Shown here piece by piece: positions 48,061 through 60,040 of a stretch of DNA of 64,000 nucleotides (its first letter is position 1; each line of letters opens with the position of its first letter). The translations under genes and the position numbers were made by a program. The notes under the pieces are model-generated. The model saw only the letters and a program-made list of their open reading frames with translations, was not told the DNA's origin and did no database searches. The stretch covers positions 152,945,601 through 153,009,600 of the forward strand of contig CM038221.1 of NCBI GenBank assembly GCA_021442155.1, read 5' to 3'. Source of the stretch: Cymbidium sinense. Its lineage: Eukaryota > Streptophyta > Magnoliopsida > Asparagales > Orchidaceae.

Positions 48061-51000
48061 ATGGCAAATGCTAGTGTCCCTAAGTTCATGATTTGTTCAT
48101 CGGGGAGGTCATCACTAAGCAGAGAGTCAGCAGGAAGTGGGTGTGCTACTAGAAATCCTCTGGTGCTTGTCCTTTCACCGTATAGATGGGTATGAAAGTA
48201 ATGTCAAACTATGACAAAATCATGGACCATCGCGCCAACCATCCGTGTTGACCTCATTTTTAGAATGAGCTCTCAACCCCTTCATCTTAAACATATGACT
48301 TCTCTTAGACTTTAAGAGTTCCTTAGTATTAAGACTCATCTACGGATTAGGTGGACACTCCAACCTAGCTTTAGAAGACCTAGAAGAGTTAGCCATAGGA
48401 ATAGGTCATGCCTTAGGGGTGTTAGGAAAACCTCATACCCTTTAGCTTAAACCATTCCTCACTTTCCTTCTTTCAAGTCAAACTCCAAATTAATTCTATT
48501 TGATTTTCTCCAAATTCAAATCAACTCCATATGATTGAAATCCATGATTGAAATTTATGATTGAAACCCATGATCAAAATCCATCAAAAATTCCTAAGCT
48601 CAAATTTCCTAAGTCCTTAAGCCTCCCTTAAGGACTTAACCAAAATTATGATAAGAACCTATTCAAATATTTGAGATTTTCTCATGATCCATTTATATTC
48701 ACATTTATAAATAAAATATAAATTCAAACCCATCAAATCAAATTCAAAATTTCAAATCAATTCATGAAAATTTTCTTAAGTCCCTTTAATTTCCCATTAA
48801 AGGACTTAGCCAAAATCAACTCTAAACCTTGATCAAATCAATTCAAACTCATGAGATTTTCTCAAAACTTATTTATATTCTCATATATAAATGAAATATA
48901 AATATAACTCAATCAAATCAATCCCTCAAATTAAATTTCAAATTTAAAATCTTTGAAATTCCTTAAATCCCTTAATTTTCCAATAATATATTTAACCAAA
49001 ACTTTTATCAAACCTATTCAAACTCATGGGATTTTCTCAAAACTTATTTGTATTCTCATTTATATTTTTTATATATATATAAATATATCTAAATCAATCA
49101 ATCCAATTCAAAATTAAATTTCAATTTAAAATTTCCTTAAATCCTTTAAATTTCCTTTAATAGATTTAACCTAAATCATGATTAAATCACTTCAAATCCT
49201 TGGAATTTCTCATTATCCATTTATATTCATTTCACATTTATATATCATATAAATGAAATAAACAATCAAACACAGTTTCCAAAATCAAACTCAAATGAAA
49301 TCAAAATCAAATCCCCAGCCAAAATCTTGAACTTGGCCAAATCACTTTCAAATCAATCCAAACTCTTGATTTTCTCTCATGGTTCAATCAAACCTACAAT
49401 CATGAGTCCATATATAAATCCAAACTTCAATCATTCAATCAAAATCTAATTCAAAAATCAAACCCAAGACCCCTTCATATTCTTCCTTTGAATATGAAAT
49501 TTTCAAATAGTCAAAACCCATTTGAATTCAAACCACTTAAATGGATTCATATTTCAATCATGAGTATACAAGATCAACCAACTTCAAATCAAGCTTTGAC
49601 CAAGCCATTTGACCCACTTAGGCTCACTTGACCCAAAGTGACCTAAAGTACCTTTATGAGCCAACTTTTGATCATAACCAAATTGGATTGAACTAAACTC
49701 ATATATCCGTCTCATCATGATCAACAATCATCATGGGATGATCAAACAAGTCAAACCAAGTCAAACCCCTAAGGGTTGACCAAGTCAACACTTAGCCTAA
49801 AATGAAACTTTACATAGCCAAATTTCACCATAGGTCAAATTGATTGAAACCATTGATCTAAGTTCCCTCATGACCTATGTTTGAACTTGACCAAACCGAC
49901 ATTTGAGCTAACCACTAATTGACCCATTGCCCTAAAATAAAGTTTGACCTAAAGGGTGTCAATGTTGATCTAAGCCAAATTGATTGAAACCAATGGGTTA
50001 AGTCCATCCCAAATCACTCGTGGAACTTGACCAAAGCCTCAATTGGCCAACTAGACTTAACCTAGCCCAATTGACCTTAGACCCTAAAGTCATGTTGAGC
50101 CAAAAATGAACTTAACCAAAATTGATTGGAAACAAAGATACCAATCCACTCCATATATTCAAAACCCAAACCTACCCTTGACCTACTTCAAATAGGGTCA
50201 AATGGGTCAAATAAGTCAACTTGACCCATTGAAGTCATATGAGCCAAAACAAAATTTATACCAAATTGAATCAAACCAAAACCACCAAAACATTTCAAAT
50301 GGTCATATGAACTTGACTGGTTTGACCCAATTTGACCAATTATCAGTTGACCCATTTTGACCTAAAAGGTCAACATGAGCCAAACCCTATCAAATGGATT
50401 CCAAATCCAATGAAACTTGGCCAAACCTAATTTTTCCACATACCCAACATGTTCCAAGTGAAAAATAGCAAAATGACCATTCTACCCCTAGGCCATAGAA
50501 CAAATTTTGGCTTAACCTATAGGTAATTTGGTCATACCCTCTTATGGTTGAGGCTTTCACAAAAAGCTCAAGGAGACTTAGTGATGAGTGGTGCAATCCA
50601 ATGGATTTGGTCAGCCATTAGCTAGACTAAAGCACTTAGCCTAAAATTAAAATTTCAAATTCCATCTTAAGCTCAATTCAAGCACATGGGAAGTTGGCAA
50701 TCCATTCCTCGGATCAAATCGACCATGTGCACACTCGAAATAATCAAAACAACCCTCCCAATCTCATCAATTGGATCAAAATGGCAAAGGGGTGTGGGCC
50801 TTCTGATTGCCATAAGGGAAGATATACTCCCCTAATGCAATGAAATTTTAATTCACTCTCTATCGATTGAAGCTGGAACAGGAAACCATCTGACACTCCA
50901 AGCTTCTTTGGAAGGATTTGAATTCCCCATTATTCAGTTTTGTACAGTGTAAAAATAGGGGAGCTCAATCCATTAACCACTTTTCTCTACACTTGAAATC

Positions 51001-51149
51001 CTTCCAATTACTCTTGCACACTCCATCAGAGGGCCAAGTCAAATTGGCCTAAGCTTTCTCTGAAGCTTTGAAGGTAGGAAAACTCAGATTGGAATAAAGC
51101 GAAGCCCAGTGGTGTCCACCCAGTAATCCACTTAATCCAGGCTAGGAAT

Positions 51150-51650
51150 TTCCAGCGAGGGGCGTCTCACAGCGATGAAGCTACCTCATCGATTTCGAGC
51201 ATTGTTGATCACCTCCGGTGAGGTATGGAATTTTTTGACCACTTAGCTTAGGAGGTGTTGGTCCTTTGTGAAAGAAATGTTCATCGCATGTGAAATCCAC
51301 TAATGGATAGGTTTGTAATTGTGCATAGATGGTGTGGGTACAATTTCATTCCAATTCGAGCTCAAACAAGCTCGGATCTGCCCTTAGATCATGGATGGTC
51401 TCCATTGATCCTTAGGGAAGAACTTGGCTCATCTCAGCTATCCATCCACACATTTTAGATGGACGGCTGAGATTATTTAGCATGTTTTGTAATCTAATTA
51501 TCCTTTTAAAACCACGAGGGATTCTCAATCATCCAATGTTTGATCGGATAGCAGGAAATATAAGCTACAGCCATTTGGATGTGACATTTAAGTCACCCCT
51601 CACCACATGTAAAGCATGTCACTGCCACCGCCATGCACGTGAGCCAAGGA
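51150..51650 (-). promoter_or_regulatory. CpG islet of L5
   Basis: It contains GAGCTCAAACAAGCTCGGATC near 51,358 (plus strand), a TCCATCCACACATTTTAGAT block shared with L7 and L3 (CCATCCAAAACACGC in L3), and the conserved TACCTCACC block at its downstream edge. L3, L5 and L7 share this variant; L2, L4 and L6 share a different one, which points to two LTR subfamilies. Promoter role inferred. Confidence 0.4.
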
Positions 51651-54424
51651 TTAATTAGGATTAGTTAAATGTTTAATTAATTTTTAATCCAAAGAACTTC
51701 AAAAAATCTCTAAAAAAATCAAAAAAAAAATAAAAGGAAAAATGCTATGGAAAGATAATTTCATCTAGAATATTTTAAAAATGATTTCAATAGATTTTGA
51801 ATTACTATTTTTTTTGAATTTAGGTTTCTTTGGGAATCTTAATTAGCAAATTATCCTTTAATTAGGTCAATTAATCTCAAATTTCTAGGGTTCATTTTAG
51901 GGATGACCTCTGCCTCCCTAATTTTCTTGAGATTTATTGAGGGCTCAATTGGAGAAATTGCTATTTCATTCCTAATTATCTCTTTCATGTAATTAAGCAT
52001 AATTAGGTATGATTAGTGGATTTACCTTATGATTAGGGTTGATTAAGGTCAAGTAGGGAGGTTTATGGAATAATTTTGGGGCATTTTCCCCAAGCTATTC
52101 CCTAAACCCCTCTTCTTCTTAATCTCCTCTAATTAAAGGGTTAATTCATTTATCCCCTTAATCAATTTTCAAAAAATTCAAAAAAGTTCTAGAACTTAAT
52201 TAATCTACCTTGGGTAGATGCTTATGTGTTTAATAGCCTAAGTTCAATTAAGGAAATCAAAATCTAATTCACATGTGTGAAAGGGTATTTTGAAATTACT
52301 TAAGCTAAACCCCTTAGCTTAATTAACTTTTAATTATGAGCCAAATTGCATTAGGCCTTTTCATTATTAGGTGCATTACAAATTTAAATTCCTTGTGGGT
52401 TTTATGTCATCTCATTGGCTCATAATTATTTAGTTAATTTTTCTAAGGTGGTGTAGGTAAGGGTTAATTAAACTACATAATTCATACCTTAACCTAATCA
52501 ACACATAAAAATATATCTAATTGTCTAAAAATTAATCAAAAATAAAAAACACATGTGGGAATAGGTTAGAAACATCAAACTCATCTCACCTTTTCAAAAT
52601 TAAATCAAACTTCAAACTAAATAAAAATCATTTTGAAATTCACTTTGATTTATTCTAAATTTTCTTATTCCATAAGAATGTCTTTAGGATTTAAGTAAAG
52701 TGAGTTTGTTTACATGATTTCATTACTTTGGATCTTTCCCAACATGTTAAGTTGTATGCCATGTGATTCATGCATTCATAATTTCATTTTTCAAATTTTA
52801 AAATGAAATTGTTTACTTTATGTCAAATGTGCATGTGTTGGATAAAATATGAGTGGCTATAATCACTCTTAAATCCAAATTATTTTAAAAAAAAATACAT
52901 AAATCAAATATCAAATCTGAAAGTGTGCTACTTATACTTTAATTATAAGCTTGCATGTGATGGATTATAAAAGTATGCTTAGTACAAGTTTCCTTTCTTT
53001 CCTATGTTGATATAGTTTTGAGTAGGAATTTTACTGAGATATAAGGTTCATTTGAAAAGGACCTAATGCTCATCTAATTTCATATCCTATTCATCCCTAT
53101 GCTACCATCTAAGAAGGTTTACCTACTCTTACATGCAGAAATTGCATAAACAAAACAAATCTATCAAATAACTTTTGCATCTTCCTTTTCTATTTCATTT
53201 CTGTTATATACATGTTTGTATTTAAGAAAAGTGGTATATTTGACTAGACAACCCCGAGGTTGTGAGGCTTTAAGTAACCTTAAGTAGGTCTTGTACCTTA
53301 CACCTCTGGTTAACAATGGCGCTCTACTCACTTATGCCTTTCTTACTTTCATGTATGTATGTGAAATTTTAGATAAGGAAACCTTTTCTACTTAAGAAAA
53401 ATCATGCATATTCAACTTCTAAATTTTCTTAAATGGATTACTTAGCATGCATCATAAAGTGTTAACTACTCTCATTTGCATGTATAGATATGCTTAGGGT
53501 CCATCCATATGCATGTTATATATGTTGGGAAAGAAATGAAGTAATGTGTTATGTGAATTTTGATTCATTTTATTTAATCTTAAAATGCCTTTCTTTTGAA
53601 TAGGTTTGTTTAGAGTTTATCTAAACTTAGGATTGATTAAAAAAGATGTAATAAAAAAATATTCACCTAAATGAAACTAAAATGTGAACCTACTTTAGAA
53701 AATTACTTAAGGTTAGGGAAGGAAAGAGAAGTTCTCTTCTCTTTCCCTCTCTTCATAATTTAGTAATTAATTGTAGTTTTCACTTAAACCAAATTAAAAC
53801 ATGAAATAAAGCCAACCCAAAAACACTTAAACAACTTAAATGAAACCCTTCTCTAAGTTGAACATGTTCTTCACACTTATAAAATTTAAACCTAAAGTCT
53901 AGCTAAGCATACCACACAAACCTTCAAAGCACACATTAGCCTAAGTCATCACTTCTAGACTTAGGTTAGGTCGGTGCATGGTTTGATGTTATATTTTATT
54001 TTGTGATGAATATTTTAGACTAGATGTTAGGGTGTATGCTCATAGAATGAATGGTAGGACGTTCTTAGTCTAACTATTCTTTTCTGCAAGGGATTGTGCT
54101 TAAGGGGCATTATCATAAATAAAAATATAAATGCTTTTGCTTGCAGGTGCTTTATACCCCTAAGCATAATCCATAGGCCAGGTGGACTTAATCATCCATG
54201 TATGGAGTGATAAGTCAAATATACATGCTTGGGATCTGTGTGGTGTGATTTAGCTAACCTTTGTTTTGTAGGTGTTAGTTAGATTTCTACTTTTTCTTTT
54301 CATGTAAAAATTTATATAATTAGGATTTTGGAATGATTTGTTATGGGGATTAGGATAAGCATTGGTCATAAGATCCTATCTTATGCACCATGTAAAGTCT
54401 TGGAGCATCTACCATCCAACCATC

Positions 54425-54500
54425 TAAAGAAAGAAGAAAAGAAGAAAGAAGAAAAGAAAAGAAGAAACAGAAGAAAGAAGAAAGAAGAAAGAAGAATAAA
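54425..54500 (+). repeat. GAAGAAA-type purine tract in L5
   Basis: About 75 bp of nearly pure A/G with GAAAGAAGAAAAGAAG-like units. The matching pyrimidine tract is at 58,316-58,388 in L6, and L1 and L2 have only short CTTCATTCTTC stubs there (about 5,425 and 14,550). It is an expanded microsatellite within the LTR. The frame at 54,343-54,537 that crosses it is Lys/Glu/Arg simple sequence and not a gene. Confidence 0.9.
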
Positions 54501-55970
54501 GCTTGAAGACCCCATAAAAATGAATTCCTTTGATTAATTGTAACTTAATTTATTTGTATTCCGGGTTGTATAAGGGTAGAGCTTGGCTACCCACATTTGA
54601 TATTTTTGAGTTTGTGCGGTGGTGCCCGACCACAAATGACCATTTATTCTTTTTGATTAGCTTTATAAATTGATTGATGATTTGTTTAGCATTAAGTGAC
54701 ATGATTTTCCTAGTTTCTTCCTTGCTTTATGTATGTCCTGATGTGGATTAGGCTCTTTAGGGAAAATAAATCTTTTACCCAACTTAACAATTCAAATTAA
54801 AATTAAATAACTCATAACCTCACCTAAAGCTTAGTTTAAAATCAAGATAAAAGAATTAGCCCTTAGCTGGATGCATTTTTTATAATATCATATACAAATG
54901 CATCTTATTTCACTCTTGATTGGGGCTTCCACCTTGCTGAGAACTCACTTTGAGGGCCATGGTGGAAACTCACCTCCTACCTTCACGATTTTGGCCAATA
55001 ATATTCTTTCTCATGCATTAGTCATAAAATCCTATTATTGAAAAAATATTGTCCAAAAATAAAAAATAAAATAAAAATTTGAATTGCATTAGATTTAGGT
55101 CATTTTAAGCATGTCCCTTTACATGATCTAGTCTCTTTAGGAGTGAGTTTAAGGACTTAGTCTATTTCTAAATAAAAAATAGCCTAACTATCTTGCTTAA
55201 GCATAAAGACTTGCCTAAGTGTATTTAAAATTGTAGGAGGAGTTAGGCCCACCCCGTGTGGTTGTAAGTCCAAGTCGTATTTATTTTCTCTCTTGTGGAG
55301 GCAAACCAATTACCCATTTTCTCCTAGATTTAGGTTGTGCTTCGCCCTCAAGCTCCCTAGATTTAGGTGAGGTTGCTTCTCCCTTTGTGGCCATAAGCAT
55401 AATTTCCTCACCTCTTAGACATTTTCTTAATCTTGTGTTAAGGAATCTTAAGTCCTAAAATTCTAAATAAAAAATGCTACTTAAACAAACTAAATCAATT
55501 CCCAAAATGTAAAGCCCAACTATAGGATAATTTGAGATTCTCGCTAGGTTTCCTAGCATCATGAGTGCCTCCTACTTATTTCCCATTTTGGCTTCGATAA
55601 CCTCTCTTTGATCAATCCCATTTTGATCTTTCAAACATAAATTAATGATTGATAGTCCTTCCTATTGAAATCTTCAAAGATAATGATCATTTACCTTAAT
55701 CGAGAGTTTTCTAAGGATCCCCCCTTAGGATGTAATTAACTATGGGGCTTTCCCTTGGGGAACTTAACGAACCCAGTTTAAAATAAACTCGCTTTTACTT
55801 TTCCATAAAGTAGGGAAGAATCTGGTACATATGCGACCCATCATTCTTAGGAGTCCTTATTGAGGTGATGGTTCCATTAAAGGATAGTGACTTCTCTTTT
55901 CAGATAGTACACTATACCAATGACGATGATCACCAATAAGTACATTTATGGATCCATGGCATCCTACCAA

Positions 55971-56899
55971 GATGAATTTTAAGGGTTCTCTTTCTTTCTC
56001 CCACAGATTTGAAAGGCAACTCTCTCATAGTTTTCACCACAATTACAGAGTCAGTGTCATGAGATATTGATTGATCTTAGAGATCGTTCACCTTATGAGA
56101 AAGCATATCATGCTTTGCAAAAGATTAAAGCTGGCAATATTTCTCAATTGGTAGATAGTTTCTCAATTAACGATGACCCAGGTAGTAGAGTGTGTGCTTT
56201 TTCCTTACAATAAGCCAACAGCACCAAGGGAGTCATAATGTAACAAGATAATGGATCAATGGTTTACCCGGATTACTAAATGAAAGATCATTTTTGATGT
56301 CTTCGAAGGCATGCTAGCACTTGTCATTCCACTTGAACTTGGCTTCCTTCTTAACAAGTTCTAAAAAATGATCATCTTGATTTGATATAAGATGTCTTAG
56401 ATACGCCAATAGCCAAATGATCTAAGTTGAAATAGACTTCTGGGTGGCATTAATATCGTTGATCTTCTTGATTGATTTCTGTTGATAATAAACCAGATTT
56501 CAAGCTACTCAATGCACACTATTCATTTTGAGGAAATTATATTAACCATTGAAAATACTCAAGTCAAAGAGGTATCTTCCATTTCTTTTACTTTGATTAT
56601 GAGATCATTGACGTAACATTAGACTTGATGATGAATGAGTTCATCAAGATTGAAGTCCAGCCCATTGGTAGCACCATATTTTGAAGGCCAAAGACATGAG
56701 CTTATAGCAAAGATTCTCGATTTTGAAAGTATTTCTTTCATTCTCTCATCTATTTGATTATATATTATGAGCCATCCATGAAAGAGAAGACTACATAAGA
56801 TGAAGCAACCCCTTAGTTGAATGTTGTATGTCTTTGGGGTAAAAATATTCCCGCCTTCATCTATCCTCTTGGGAGGATAAATAAAAATAGAAATATGCC
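55971..56899 (-). pseudogene. Pol copy C: RNase H/RT fragment between L5 and L6
   Basis: From about 56,030 to 56,830 the minus strand follows copy A 24,985-25,910 with many indels: the GATTGATCTTAGAGATC end of RNase H, then GTCTTCGAAGGCATGCT, AGATGTCTTAGATACGCCAA, and the RT active-site box at 56,604-56,615, which again reads YVND. The last 70 bp (AAATAAAAATAGAAATATG) resemble the pre-LTR junction before L3. The fragment sits between two LTR starts pointing away from each other, so it cannot be the interior of one intact element. Confidence 0.8.
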
Positions 56900-58315
56900 T
56901 GTTGGACTCAATGTAGATCCACGTAAGTTCTTATTAGGATGCATGACATTAAGGAGAGGTGTACTATCTCAAAGATAGAAGTCACCACCCTAATGGACCT
57001 AATCACTCACAAGGACTCCTAAGGATAATGAGTCACATATATACAGAGATTCCCCAACTTTACATGAAAAGTAAAGTGGGTTTATTTTAAATTTTCATTA
57101 AGTTTGTTAAAGCCCCATAGTTAATTATATCAAGGAAAATTCCTTTAGAATACTCATTAAGATAAATGATCATTGTCTCCAAAAATTTAATAGGACTATC
57201 AATCGATTTGTTTATTTTGGCAAATCTTTGAAATCAAGAAGGAGTTCTATCAAGCCAAATGGAGGTGAGAGAATGTTTAGGATACTAGGAAGCCTAGTAA
57301 ACATCCCAAAGTGTCATATGGTTGGGCTTTACATTTTGAAAAGGAATTATTTGTTTGAGTTGAATTTTTATTAGAAGTGGGCTTATAATTCCACAATACA
57401 AGGTTATAGAAATGCCTAAGAGGTGAGGATTTATGCTTATGGCCCATGGAAGGGAGAAGCAACCTCAGAACCTAAATCTAGAATGCTTTGGCAAGGGTCA
57501 AAAGCACGACCTAAATCTAAGGTGAAAATGGGTATTTGGTTTGCCTCCACAAGAGAAGACAAACCACCACTATTGACTTACAATAGAGGGTGGACATCAA
57601 CTAACATCCTATGATTTTAAATTCATGTAGGTAAGTCTTATGCTTTATGCAAGATAGTATTATTTTTTTAGAAAGATTAAGTCCTTAAACTCACTCTAAA
57701 GAGACTAGATCATGTAAGGGCATGCTCAAATGACCTAAATCTAATGCAAATCATATTACATGTTATTTTATTTTGATAATCATTTGACTCAAGCTTGTAG
57801 GATTCATGCCTAATGATGAGAAGTAAGATTATTGGCCAAAATCAACGAGAAGGTGGAGGTGTTTCCACCATGGCTTTTCAAAGGTCAAGCCAAGTGCAAA
57901 AGGGAAGCCCTCCAATCAAGAGTAAAATAAGATACTTTCATGATGTTATAAAAGAAATACTCATCTAGCTAAGGGGTTGACTTTTATCTTGATTTATACT
58001 GCTTTATGAGGTTATTAGTTATTTATTTTAAATTTTGAATTGATTAATTTGGTAGAAGATTTATTTTTTCCCTAAGAGCCTAATCGACATCCAGGACATA
58101 CATCAAAGCAAGGAAGAAACTAGGAAAATATGCCATTTCTGATGCACAAGCTAAACAAAATATCAAATTTTTTATAAAACTAACGCAAAAGAATAAAAGG
58201 TCTAGTGGTCCACCACAAACCAAAACAAATTGGGTAATTTGAGCTCTACCCTTATACAACCCTGATTACAAATGAATTAAGTATAATTAAGAAGGACCAT
58301 TATTTGGGTCTTCAA

Positions 58316-58388
58316 GCTTCATTTCTTCATTCTTCTTTTCTTCTTTCTTCTTCTTTTTTTCTTCTTTCTTCTTGGTTCCTTCTTTTGA
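58316..58388 (+). repeat. Pyrimidine tract in L6 (partner of the L5 purine tract)
   Basis: CTTCTTTCTTCTTC-like units follow TCAAGCTTCATTTC. This is the same LTR position as 54,425-54,500 in L5, in opposite orientation. Confidence 0.9.
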
Positions 58389-59299
58389 TTTAAAGGTGGA
58401 TCCCAAAGGATTCACATGGTACATAAGGCATGACCTTATAAACAATGCTCATCCTAATCCCCATAACAATCATCCAAAAATCTTAATTGCAAAATTACAT
58501 AAAAAGGAAAAAGTAAATCTAACTAAAACCTACAAAATAGAGATTAGCTAAACAAACCACACATTCCCAAGCATGTACATTAAAAAATTGGACTTAGCAC
58601 CCCACACATGGATAACCAAGTCCAGCTTATTTTGGATTATGCTTTGGTATAAGCAACTACACAAAAGTAGTTATATTTTTATAAGACCTTAAGCACAATC
58701 TGCAAGTAAGATAATGATTAGACTAAATCATCCTACCATTCACATACACTAACATCCATAAAATATCACATCATAAAATAAAATCAAACATCAAACCATG
58801 CACCGCACTAATATAGGACTAGAAGTGGTGACTTAGTCTAATGTGTGTGACATGTAAGGTTTATGTAGTATGCTTATCTAGGCTTTAAGGTTAGATTTTA
58901 AGTGTGAAAAGGTTCAACTTAGAAGGGTGGTCTCATAAGTTGTTTAGTTGATATGTTAATTTTATTTGATGATTTGATTTGGTTTGAATGAATCTCTTAA
59001 TTACTAAAGGTTGTAAAGAGAGGAAAAGAGAAGAGAACTTCTCTTTCCTTCCTACCATCAGCAATTTCTAAGGTAGATTCATTAAGGATTTTTATTTAGT
59101 GAATATTTTATTATGTATTTTAATTAATCATAAGTTTAGATTTTCTCTAAACAAACTTATTCAAAAAAAAGGCATATTAAGATTAAGTAAAGTGAACTAC
59201 TATCATAAAACACACAATATTTTATTTCTTTCTCACATATGTATAACATGCATATGAATGGATTCTAAGCATATCTATACATACAAATGAGAATCTTTA

Positions 59300-60040
59300 G
59301 CATACTTTATGATGAATGCTAAGTGAGTTACATAAAGAAATTTAATGTTTCATGTATGCATGATTTTGTTAAGTAGAAGAGAGTGATTCTTTTATCCATT
59401 TTCATATGCACATTTACAAGTATAAGACATAAGTGAGTACGATGCCATTGCAACTTTGTAAGGTAAAGACCTACTTACTTATTTCACATGTGGTTGTCCT
59501 AATATACCACTTTCCTTAGATACATGTGCATGTACAAAAAAGAAATGCATGGAAAGAGAATGCTAAGTGAGTTACTTAAGAAAATTTGAATGTTTATGAT
59601 GCATGATTTTGATTAAGTAGAAAAGAGGTTTTCTTTATCCACTTTTCATATGCACATATGTATATGAAAGGCATAAGTGAGTATGAAATTGTTAACCAAT
59701 GTAAGGTACAAGACCTACTTACTACTTAAAGCTTCAACCTTTTGTCCAGACTAATATATCACTTTTCTTAGATACATGTGCATGTACAAAAAGAAATGCA
59801 TGGAAAGAGCATGCTAAGTGAGTTAAATAAGAAAATTTGAATGGCTTATGATGCATGATTTTCATTAAGTATAAAAGATGTTTTCTTATCCACTTTTCAT
59901 ATCCATGCATGTATGTATAAAAGGCATAAGTGAGTACAACACTATTGTTAACCAGGGTTGTAAGGTACAAGGCCTACTTAGGGCTACTTAAAGCCTCTCA
60001 ACCCCGGGGTTGTCCAAACTAATACCACTTTTCTTAAATA
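59300..60040 (+). repeat. Three-fold ~250-bp repeat inside L6
   Basis: Each unit holds GATGAATGCTAAGTGAGTTA or a variant, TGCATGATTTT, GTAGAAAAGAG, CATATGCACAT, GGCATAAGTGAGTA, a TTGTTAACCA-like core, CCTACTTA, and ACTTTTCTTAGATACATG. Units begin near 59,312, 59,560 and 59,810. They correspond to the internal repeat of L1 but are more decayed; the first has lost part of its core. Confidence 0.8.

Larger units (their letters stand above)
46301..48245 (-). pseudogene. Pol copy B: truncated aRH-integrase polyprotein
   Basis: Minus strand, from a break at 48,245 down to the stop at 46,301. It starts within the LARWSMI end of the first RNase H: protease, linker, RT and most of RNase H are missing, and the LTR end GAGGTCAACA joins directly to this point. 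The aRH, zinc finger and much of the integrase remain in longer open runs than in copy A, though stops and frame changes still occur. It ends INGLYLKKYYP, the same terminus as copy A. Its 3' side abuts the shrunken array, as in copy A. Confidence 0.87.
48246..55970 (-). mobile_element. L5: giant LTR copy, minus orientation, about 7.7 kb
   Basis: Read on the minus strand, it starts TTGGTAGGATGCCATGGATCC near 55,970, followed by ACTTATTGGTGATC. It continues through the G half (a purine tract at 54,425-54,500 in plus terms; one internal repeat at about 53,250), the CpG islet (51,150-51,650), TACCTCACCGGAGG (about 51,212-51,225), the F half with TTGACC/GGTCAA, and ends GAGGTCAACA at 48,246-48,255. 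It sits as the 5' LTR of pol copy B. With L4, which faces it, it forms inverted arms of about 6-8 kb. Confidence 0.68.

Noticed and set aside
50390..50596. 68-codon minus-strand open frame in L5
   Set aside because: It contains no domain, is not retained in the other LTR copies, and its length is expected by chance.
54343..54537. Lys/Glu-rich 64-codon open frame
   Set aside because: It is produced by the GAAGAAA microsatellite in L5.
12987..55970. Polinton/Maverick or other TIR element, given inverted arms around an integrase
   Set aside because: The integrase is fused in a gypsy-type polyprotein with RT and two RNase H domains. There is no protein-primed DNA polymerase, ATPase or capsid gene.
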